DNA from: Candidatus Uhrbacteria bacterium | Lineage (GTDB): Bacteria; Patescibacteriota; Patescibacteriia; 2-12-FULL-60-25 | Length of the DNA: 64,000 nt | Direction of reading: 5' to 3' | NCBI GenBank assembly: GCA_016222815.1 | Contig: JACRQE010000004.1 | Location: 1-64,000 of the forward strand | In this document: positions 57,501 through 64,000 of the stretch, one piece after another | How positions within the stretch are numbered: position 1 is the first letter of the stretch | How the letters are laid out: the number at the start of each line of letters is the position of its first letter | Program-made: the position numbers and the translations under genes | Notes under the pieces: generated by a model | Told to the model about the DNA's origin: nothing | Database searches by the model: none | What the model saw: the letters and a program-made list of their open reading frames with translations, nothing else

Positions 57501-60500
57501 TATTGCAGATATCAGCGTATTTGAACGTCCCGCCGATCGGCCTGCAGACATCCTTGACTGACGGCACGTCCTGACAGGCATCGTTCGGGGCATTGCACAC
57601 CGCGGCATCAGCCGTGCAGTCCTGGCCGCCGACCTTGCAGACCTTGCAATTCGCGGGATTACTGCAGGTCCGGCACAGGTAATCCTGCTTGTTGCCCTGG
57701 GCATCCATGCAATACCGATCGTTGTTCGCGCATTTATACATGACCGTCGGTAATTTCGGATACCACCAATCCGTCTGCTGTGCAGTCTGCGGTTTGACCT
57801 CGAATTCAGAAGACAACTCGTACTGCGTCCCGCCGGCGAATGATTGGTATTGGTACAGCCGCGAGACCGAGAACGGATTGGCAGAATCGTATTGCGGGCA
57901 AATATACTGGAAATTCTTGGGATTCCAACATGTTGCCGGGTCGATATCTGCGTTCTTCACCCACGAACCGTTCACGAGCGAACCGCCTTGGCAGGTCTGG
58001 TCTGTCGCCTGTCCGGCGCACTCGCTGTTTGCTTGGCACGGTTTGCCGTCCTCGCAGCGTCCGCACGTCACGAAGCGGTTCACCGGATCCTTGGGCCAGG
58101 CGTTCGCCCCCGTGCTTAACTCTTCGGTCCACGACTTCCAGATGGAGTTGGACAATCCTTTGATGAAAGTCCCGGCCGTCAACTGCGGATATGTCCCGGG
58201 CTGGGAACCGAGTTTCTTGATGATGCTCTGGAAATCTGCCATGCGGACCGTGTCCCGCGCCATCTTTGCCTTGTTCGAATCGCAGAACAGCATCTTCCCC
58301 GCCTCTTGGGCTACGCACTCGTAATCCGCTGAACAAGTTATCGGTTGATGCTCATCGGTCAGATACACGTCGCTGCTCGAGTATTGGTTGCCGTTTACCA
58401 CGTGGCAGGTGTTGCTCTGGCCGTTGATGTTTATGTTGAACGCCAGGTACTTGACCATCTGGTTGTATATCTCAAGCGTTTCCGGTTTGGCGTCAGGATT
58501 GTGCGAGATGACGTAGATGTTCGAATAGATGGAACCCGCAACATCCGGCTGGTTGGCCGCCGCGATGTACAAAGTATTGTCGTCCTGCAATGCCGGGTAA
58601 CCGTCGACTAAAGTTTGTTTCGGATTGCCCAAGAAACCCTTTGACGCATACCACTCTGCCGGCGACAGATGCATCGGATTCTCAGCGATGCGCACGCCGA
58701 TGCCGTCGGTCTTGAGGTCCGGCCTGTCAGCCCCGAAAGTGAACAGGTATTGGCGCAGGATGCCGTTCACCTGATCGATTTGGGTCCTCGGCACCGGATT
58801 TATAGCCAAAGCCGGCAAATCATCATTTTGCTTATGTTCGACCCCTGCATCCCTGCAATACATGGTCGAGAAATTATAGAACAGCACCTTATTGATTATC
58901 GGATCCGGATTGGTGAAGGTATTGCTCTGCAGGTTGCTGACGGCCTTACCATGCGCCCAAGCGTTGTTGGTCCAGGTCAAGGAATCCTGGAACGGCATGT
59001 CACCCAACGCCGGCCACGGATTCTCGCAGACCAATACCACGACCGGAGCCGATCCGTAGACCGTAGCGCTGGTCGAACTCGGTACGTTTATCGTGTCGTT
59101 CGTGATCTTAATCCCGGCAGTCAGGATGGCCGTACCGTTGAGCTGCGTGGATGCGCTCGGTTGCTGCGTCACGAAACAGGATTTCTGTGCTTCGGGCAAA
59201 GTGAAGCTTCCGCAGTACCAGACTAAATCCTTGTTGTTCGACGTCCAAGGCTGCCATGTCCATTGGTATTCAGCGGTCGAACTTAGCGGTATAGCCTGTC
59301 CGTTTGCGATGGATTGCGGTTGGGCATCGAAGAACCTCTCTTCCGGCACATTCCCAGGGTTATTGAACAGGAAAGGATGTTCTTGGCCCTCCACCTCCGG
59401 CGGTTTATGCAGACCCGTCGTATCCGAGATGGTGATGACGTTTATGGCGCAAATCTTGTCGTTCGTGGTGAATTCCCAGGTTCTATCGCCGTCATGCACC
59501 ACGCCCGTCTTGGTCTTTATGCCCTTTCGGTTGTTTTTGTCGGTATTGTCATCCAGTTTGTCGTCGCCCGTCAGTCTCACGCGATAAGTCGTGTTCGGAG
59601 CCAATGCATGGTCCAGGTTGAACCCGAACTTGGTCGTGCCGTTCGGGTTGCCCAAAGGCGCCAGCTGTCCGGTCACGCCGCCCACGCAGAATTTCTCGGC
59701 TACCGCCGGTCCGCCCATGATCCAATTGACGAGTTTGTGCCAATAGTAGACTACCTTGTTCCACAAACCGGACTTAGGCGTTTCCGCAACTGCTATTTCC
59801 TTAGTCCCATCCGGACACTTTGGATCGCTGGTCTTCAAATCTACCTGGAAGTTGTTCACCACCGAGGACGAATCCATCACATCCCCAAAGTCCAGCGTTA
59901 CCTGCACGTTCCGGCAGATGCCCGATCCGGTCGGATAATTATTGGTTAGATACGGCCGACGGCGGCAGCAGCCAAACGCGTCCAAGCCCCGCGGATTATT
60001 CTGGTCATCATCCTTACAGCTCGATTCGTCCGTATACCCGCATTGCAGTCCATATGTCGATTTGCCGGTTTGGTCCATGAGCACCGCGCTCAAGGTCGAT
60101 GATGACCTTCCTGTTTCCTCATCCGGCTCCTTCAGGCCGACGATATAGGCCAACTGCATCCTGTCCACCACATCCGGCACGATACCGTACTTTTTCTTCA
60201 TGACCGCATTCAAGACGGTCGAACTCAAAGGACCGGGATCCTGTGCGTAAGCTTGGGGATACTTGATCTCATCCGCCACCTTGTCCGAGGACGCACCCAC
60301 TTCGCACTGTTCGCCTGCCTCCAAGATGCCGTTGCCGCAGAAACTTGGCGACAAGGTCTTAGCAGCCGAAGAATAGGCCGGAGACGAACCCTGGAACAGA
60401 CAAATTTTACTGCATCCTGTGAGTCCGTTCAGCGGTCCGTCATCGCAATCCTTGCCGATTTCCATGAGTCCATTGCCGCAACAATTCTTGGTCTCCCCTG

Positions 60501-63500
60501 CCGTGCAGGCCAGGACACCCGTATGCAGGCAAAGCGCAGGGTCACACCCCAACGGGAATTGCGGCTCGCCGTTCACGAGTTTGCCTTCGCAAGTCTCCCC
60601 GGGTTCCAGTTTTCCGTTGCCGCACACGGCCGCCAAGAAATTACCCGATTGCGAGCCCTCATGCAGACAAGACGAACTACAACCGTCGCCATCCGTCACG
60701 TTCCCGTCGTCGCAATCCTTGCCGTCGCCCAGGACATCCGAATTGCCGCACGTACTCTTGCCGGCTTGGGCGCCCAGATGGCGGCAACTGGCCGAACATC
60801 CGCGGTAGTCATGCATAGTGCATGTGCCGTGGGCCGTCTCGCACGCCAGTTTGGACGGTGCATCGTTGCATGGGGAGAATTCCGGGACCGGAGACGTATC
60901 CGTAGCAGAGCTGCCGCCCACGCACGTCAATCCGAAGTCGCAAGCCTCCCCTTTCTGTACGTCAACCGTACCGTTCCCGCAGGTTCCGCCGACGGTTGAG
61001 AGCGCCACCGGTTTGAACAGGCATTTGTTCGCATCGCACATATCCGCCCCGTCTATCGATGGTTCGCATTCTTCGCCTGCTTTTGCCCCTGGTGCGAATT
61101 GAGTGCACGCATCCCCTTTCGGGGTAACACCCGTCGTCTGACCGGGCGGTGTCTTGCAAAAGTTGGTGTCCGTTGTCTCGATTACGCCGTTTCCGCAAAC
61201 CGCTACTTTGCCATACAATCCTCCGGCTCCGGTCGCCAGGCAGTTGGCCGTGCATCCAAGAGGCAGCTTGCTCCGGTCAGTCTTCACGAAATCATTATCA
61301 ATCTTGAAGAAATCAGCCACCAATGCGTCGCTCGTGCTCCATTGCGCTCCGCCCGTGATCACCAGTTTCTGGCCGTTCGGATCGCATTCATCGGCTTTGC
61401 CGAATGGCGTGGCGATGAAAGCCTGCCGTCCGTCCACGCTTGTCTCGAATTTTTCGACCGGTATCACGTCCACGCGGTCAGCTTTGCAGAACGCATCCGC
61501 CCCGGTCTTCACCCTGAATTTCCATACGAATCCGTTCGGATGGTTGGTCCCGGTCATGGGCACGCCGTTCAACCCTTTGATGCCCGTGTTCTCGTGCGTC
61601 TGTGGATCCACCGCGTTCGGACCGCCACGTAAAAGCACGAAGTAGAAAGCCCCGGGTTCGAACACGGCGTGGTCGATCTCGATATCCGTTCCTCCGACCA
61701 GATTGATGCCTGTCGCCTGGATCGGTGGGTCAAGCTCGGATTCGTAGCAATTTTCGTTATGGCATTTGCGGATCACGATATTCCCCGGCTTGGATACGCT
61801 GGCCGCATCCAATTTGCTCGAGAACATCGCCCAAACCAGCGCGTTGCTGCAGGCGATATTGCAGTCCGGTCCGTGTGCCGTCACCTGTGGGGGCAAAAAG
61901 TTAACGAACATACGCCCCGTTCCCTTGAGCGAAGTCTGGACCAGCGCCGCGTTGATATCCACCGGCACATCCCCTGTCTCCGAATTGCCCATGCCTTTCT
62001 GTACGCATTTTCCGTAGCCGTTGCCTGCCTGGTCGTTCGAAATCGAGCCGCGCGTGTCCCCGGCTGACCACGCCCAGTTGAACAGATCGCAATTCAGGAC
62101 GATGCATTTATCGTTGACGTCAGTCGGCACCGCTTCATACGGTTCGGTCACGCCCGTCTCATGGAATGTGAACGGATTCGGCACCACGTTGACCGCTCCT
62201 ATCTGCGTCGGTTCCGTGCTGGCGCGCGTTTTGAATCTGAAACAGTAGCCCAGCGCTTCGTTATTCGGCCCTTTACCGCAACTCGCCATCTCGATCATGT
62301 TGGCGCCGGTCTCGCCCTTGCCTTTCACGTTCGTGGATACGATGACCGAGTAGGTGGAGCTGGTGTCGAGTTTGATCGAAGGCTTGAGCGTCACCACGTC
62401 CTGCTGGTCGTTTTCGGCCACCAGGCTCAAGGCGAATTCCGCGGCTTGGGTCTTGGCGCACGGGTTGCTCCCCGTGTCCGTGCATTTCAGGATCTTGAAG
62501 TTAGCCGGAATCACCGAAGATTGTTCCAGCTTCTGCGAAAAACGCATCTTTATCGCCGCATCAATCGGCGCCTGGTCCCCGCCCGCCCGCCCGATCCAAG
62601 GCGAAGGCGACGGCGTTGGAGCCGGCGTCTGTTCCGGTGCGCACTGTTCGATGACATATGGCGCCAACGGGATAAGCCCCGTGGACATCTGCCAGGCGAA
62701 TTCGGCCTTGGTTGAGACGGCCTCGCACGTGTCGTTGATGGACTTGCACTGGCCGCTGGCGCAACACTGGAACTTGTCCGGTGGTCCGCAGACCTCCGGT
62801 GCTTCGTTGCAGTTCTTGACCTGGAAGTTCATGCTGTTCGATTTTTGCGCCTGGGCGATGATGGTTACCGGGCCGGTCATGGCGTTCTTGGGCACGCTGG
62901 TCTTGACCGACTGGTTGGTGTTCGAATCCACAGCCGCGTTCTTGCTCGACGAGAAAGTCACGAGCGGTTTGTCGAAGCCGAAACGGTCGCCGTAGATATT
63001 CACCGGCGTACCCTCCGGACCGATCGCCGGATCTATGGCACAGATGCCGGGCTTGGGTTGGAGCTTGGTGTCGATCTGGAATTCAAGGCTGTTCGATTCT
63101 TTGCCGTCAGCCCGTTTGACCTTTACCTGGTATGTCCCGTCCGCCGTAGGTTGATTGTTCTTGAACACGGAAGGGACTTTGATCACGATGTTATCGTCGC
63201 GCCAAAAACCGGCCGCGCAAGCTGGCGGAAAAGACGTATCGCCCACCGCCTCCAATCCCTGTCCCTGGAAGATGACTGTCCCGACGTTGTATCCGAAATA
63301 TTTTCCGGACAGCGTGATGTATTCCTGCTGGGGTCCTGTCGCCGGTCCGATAGCCGCCAGTTGCGGTCCTTGTCCCAAATCCTTTTCCAGCACTTCGAAC
63401 TCCACGGCATTGCTCGCGCCTTGACCGGTCAGAACTTTGACCTGGTACGGACCCGTGTTGACCACCGGAATCTTGAAATGGGCTTTTGCGTCAGACCAGG

Positions 63501-64000
63501 GTGAGGCGCTCAACTGGCGGTCGTCCGAACCGAACCAAATCTTGCCCTGGGTGTTGCCGAAACCCGCGCCGATGGCATCCACCTCCATGCCCACCGTGTT
63601 CGCTTCTGGTTGGATGGCGCACAAACCCGGGTGGATGGAATTATCTACAAGGTAATCGGCGATCTTCGGGCCTGGATCCGTATCCGTCCTGTCCGTCAAT
63701 CCGCTGCTCGAGTTTTTTATCGAAATCGGTCCGGAAACCGCCCCCTCCGGTACGGCCACGATGGCCTGGGTGTTGGTCCACACTTTGGAGCCCAAATTCA
63801 CGCAAGCCTGCGGAGCTACAGCGACTTTATCGTCGGCCGGCGAGGGTCCTCCGAGGAACGTAATCGTCCCAGGCAAAATGCCGAAATTGATGCCCGAGAG
63901 CGTGACGAATGTCCCGGCTTTTCCATTCAAAGGTTCCACGGCTTTTATCACCGGGTTCTCCACGCATTTGCCGTTCTGGCAAAAACCCGAACTGCATTGG
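54586..64000 (-). CDS. Giant Cys-rich multidomain surface protein, 5' end outside the window
   Basis: Open to the right edge: at least 3,138 residues. The start is missing (a GTG at 63963 lies in frame within CSSGFCQNGKCVENPV, so it is not the real start). Order from the visible N-side: four or more IPT/TIG domains (about 1-400), Cys-rich linkers, Big_5/SbsA-type Ig-like domains (about 450-600, 690-830 and 1340-1500), and many Cys-rich repeats of the CGNG-x(n)-E-x-CDDG type (myxobacterial-like). Long beta-rich regions follow, then another CGDG repeat array (about 2150-2700) and a carboxypeptidase-regulatory-like domain (about 2740-2800). No C-terminal membrane segment or LPXTG is seen; it may be secreted or bound through its neighbours. 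Confidence 0.9.
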   Translation of the reverse strand, partial: QCSSGFCQNGKCVENPVIKAVEPLNGKAGTFVTLSGINFGILPGTITFLGGPSPADDKVAVAPQACVNLGSKVWTNTQAIVAVPEGAVSGPISIKNSSSGLTDRTDTDPGPKIADYLVDNSIHPGLCAIQPEANTVGMEVDAIGAGFGNTQGKIWFGSDDRQLSASPWSDAKAHFKIPVVNTGPYQVKVLTGQGASNAVEFEVLEKDLGQGPQLAAIGPATGPQQEYITLSGKYFGYNVGTVIFQGQGLEAVGDTSFPPACAAGFWRDDNIVIKVPSVFKNNQPTADGTYQVKVKRADGKESNSLEFQIDTKLQPKPGICAIDPAIGPEGTPVNIYGDRFGFDKPLVTFSSSKNAAVDSNTNQSVKTSVPKNAMTGPVTIIAQAQKSNSMNFQVKNCNEAPEVCGPPDKFQCCASGQCKSINDTCEAVSTKAEFAWQMSTGLIPLAPYVIEQCAPEQTPAPTPSPSPWIGRAGGDQAPIDAAIKMRFSQKLEQSSVIPANFKILKCTDTGSNPCAKTQAAEFALSLVAENDQQDVVTLKPSIKLDTSSTYSVIVSTNVKGKGETGANMIEMASCGKGPNNEALGYCFRFKTRASTEPTQIGAVNVVPNPFTFHETGVTEPYEAVPTDVNDKCIVLNCDLFNWAWSAGDTRGSISNDQAGNGYGKCVQKGMGNSETGDVPVDINAALVQTSLKGTGRMFVNFLPPQVTAHGPDCNIACSNALVWAMFSSKLDAASVSKPGNIVIRKCHNENCYESELDPPIQATGINLVGGTDIEIDHAVFEPGAFYFVLLRGGPNAVDPQTHENTGIKGLNGVPMTGTNHPNGFVWKFRVKTGADAFCKADRVDVIPVEKFETSVDGRQAFIATPFGKADECDPNGQKLVITGGAQWSTSDALVADFFKIDNDFVKTDRSKLPLGCTANCLATGAGGLYGKVAVCGNGVIETTDTNFCKTPPGQTTGVTPKGDACTQFAPGAKAGEECEPSIDGADMCDANKCLFKPVALSTVGGTCGNGTVDVQKGEACDFGLTCVGGSSATDTSPVPEFSPCNDAPSKLACETAHGTCTMHDYRGCSASCRHLGAQAGKSTCGNSDVLGDGKDCDDGNVTDGDGCSSSCLHEGSQSGNFLAAVCGNGKLEPGETCEGKLVNGEPQFPLGCDPALCLHTGVLACTAGETKNCCGNGLMEIGKDCDDGPLNGLTGCSKICLFQGSSPAYSSAAKTLSPSFCGNGILEAGEQCEVGASSDKVADEIKYPQAYAQDPGPLSSTVLNAVMKKKYGIVPDVVDRMQLAYIVGLKEPDEETGRSSSTLSAVLMDQTGKSTYGLQCGYTDESSCKDDDQNNPRGLDAFGCCRRRPYLTNNYPTGSGICRNVQVTLDFGDVMDSSSVVNNFQVDLKTSDPKCPDGTKEIAVAETPKSGLWNKVVYYWHKLVNWIMGGPAVAEKFCVGGVTGQLAPLGNPNGTTKFGFNLDHALAPNTTYRVRLTGDDKLDDNTDKNNRKGIKTKTGVVHDGDRTWEFTTNDKICAINVITISDTTGLHKPPEVEGQEHPFLFNNPGNVPEERFFDAQPQSIANGQAIPLSSTAEYQWTWQPWTSNNKDLVWYCGSFTLPEAQKSCFVTQQPSASTQLNGTAILTAGIKITNDTINVPSSTSATVYGSAPVVVLVCENPWPALGDMPFQDSLTWTNNAWAHGKAVSNLQSNTFTNPDPIINKVLFYNFSTMYCRDAGVEHKQNDDLPALAINPVPRTQIDQVNGILRQYLFTFGADRPDLKTDGIGVRIAENPMHLSPAEWYASKGFLGNPKQTLVDGYPALQDDNTLYIAAANQPDVAGSIYSNIYVISHNPDAKPETLEIYNQMVKYLAFNININGQSNTCHVVNGNQYSSSDVYLTDEHQPITCSADYECVAQEAGKMLFCDSNKAKMARDTVRMADFQSIIKKLGSQPGTYPQLTAGTFIKGLSNSIWKSWTEELSTGANAWPKDPVNRFVTCGRCEDGKPCQANSECAGQATDQTCQGGSLVNGSWVKNADIDPATCWNPKNFQYICPQYDSANPFSVSRLYQYQSFAGGTQYELSSEFEVKPQTAQQTDWWYPKLPTVMYKCANNDRYCMDAQGNKQDYLCRTCSNPANCKVCKVGGQDCTADAAVCNAPNDACQDVPSVKDVCRPIGGTFKYADICNNVALAEKGVCGDGVLNTGEFCELGETGSKSCTTAQNEPGHQQTSCTACTKYDIDPKHPQCVADQKCGNGRIDKHCSNNAVQGCITNVDCSGNADCVAAEACDDGVLNGSYGHCAVGCQGYGGYCGNGMMDAGETCDQGADNGKWSDKLNTNTCSFDCKGIGPYCGDQMVNGSEQCDGQSEQTPKAMCVGTSTPCDTDADCATNVECGSTAVAMNGHGIEWYKNLATTGKDIAASVLDHLLIPSAEAAPLNYTKLKSDPQINTQTYYNLIQLQKIGQQQNTIIPLQIGQNQPVIPLPGTPNTTCSGANAMSNMKYDDGKKHSVFASCAGLTYTGTDGIKRETQHVRTCKAPGSSSACQWNCWTECVPVGACGDGIKDANEECDDGGNNGDNKACLKSCRKNVCGDGFLNAAVEECDNGLQNGSPTCNADYNSSCLSCSQSCKWLASAGGYCGDGIKNGPEQCDGKDGLTQNNVAVTCKQLGYDYGWLGLATCANTCQYGGCKKCSEETGTGVIEGRVWDAVFLQVVPNARVSLMYKGIKTDEAFTDANGWFTFKAVNFNVACDSYRLVVDMYDDNVCTGVTTRPQGGCYEGNAPTFNMDYDLDEGALGGYHPYTSDIFSWTTYKQKIPKGEIYLFPRPENGRAYVAVNWNSFGQIGNITLHTILPRGFTIPGSSGNATEKTWNTCNWPEPTADGHHCTRDINPFRPGVEGNWDLGDAPYNRAICLHKAGEKLPGWSYDPATSNSGQDCPVEGKVQCLLNQGKGKTVDFCKTKNDADCLACGADITHADPNKTGGCSDGPNWENCRGVQFGPITSYVNYVPFNTGKIGFYLWNLDGDVSNMVKTKGLKAYLAVGDSLEIVQTQTGSGQYWHITDLDPAKGEFEKKNAFGSTSVTYPSNTATPIGPSNISVPDGAAYWNGMYQGGGHWCYVGCQERGLNTGPNTCPSGMTWDPSPTCTFPDNDWFHKTFGAVHN

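Noticed and set aside
1-64000. CRISPR array or defence island
   Set aside because: No regularly spaced direct repeats and no cas, restriction or other defence genes were seen.
1-64000. Alternative genetic code with TGA as Gly
   Set aside because: TGA closes many clear genes (UMP kinase, gpmI, sortase, ybeY), and Gly is encoded normally.

Overview
The window reads as a chromosomal segment of a Patescibacteria/CPR-type bacterium. This is an inference: there is no rRNA here and no database search was possible. Supporting signs are short intergenic spaces, many ATGA stop/start overlaps, small single-membrane-span extracytoplasmic proteins, sortase/LPXTG anchoring without outer-membrane genes, VanW and RNHCP proteins, an ftsA-ftsZ block without the rest of a division cluster, and a giant Cys-rich repeat protein of more than 3,100 residues. 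TGA is a normal stop codon, so this is not a Gracilibacteria-type recoded genome. GC is moderate, in the low to mid 50s by eye.

Layout. 0-1.5 kb: the edge of an IS200/IS605 insertion sequence, then rplL and rplJ under an L10 leader. 1.5-9 kb: small unknown genes, UMP kinase, a YvlD-type membrane protein, xseB/xseA, a CapA-like phosphoesterase and a GerMN/Gmad2 protein. 9-16 kb: a cyclophilin lipoprotein, a reduced SAM synthetase, a methyltransferase/acyltransferase-like fusion, a UvrD helicase and a DUF4349 protein. 16-26 kb: unknown genes, PAP2-mltG, nth, a promoter-driven structured non-coding region, mutM and two tandem divergent gpmI genes. 26-36.5 kb: a Zn-ribbon/Pro-rich membrane protein, RNHCP, metG, FecR, EVE, a DCoH-like protein, a CrtC/AttH-like protein, VanW and a C39-like peptidase. 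37-41 kb: an LPXTG adhesin with its sortase, tRNA-Asp and a broken tRNA copy. 41-54 kb: ppsA, an unknown gene, pyk, htrA, nrdR, ftsZ, ftsA, dgkA, ybeY and two related membrane-anchored Ca-repeat proteins. 54.6 kb to the end: one giant surface protein.

How genes fit together. gpmI (two copies), pyk and ppsA cover the lower glycolysis/gluconeogenesis segment. xseA/xseB, uvrD, nth and mutM are DNA repair and processing genes. mltG, PAP2, dgkA, ftsA, ftsZ, sortase and VanW belong to envelope growth and surface anchoring. A scattered set of single genes (1.54, 5.4, 26.1, 33.7, 36.4 and 40.1 kb on the plus strand, 15.8-17.1 kb on the minus strand) has TTGAC-17 bp-TANNNT-like promoters, mostly clear Shine-Dalgarno sites and own hairpin terminators, unlike the weakly SD-led housekeeping operons.

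The most interesting signal is a set of dispersed palindromic elements. One family has constant GTAGGGGC/GCCCCTAC ends and a variable self-complementary core; a second is built on CGTCCTGAAC/TTGTCGAAGG. They sit between genes and supply stop codons, and copies appear inside coding regions: in frame within mutM and xseA, and forming the tail of a PAP2 phosphatase. This resembles the protein-invading Rickettsia palindromic elements.
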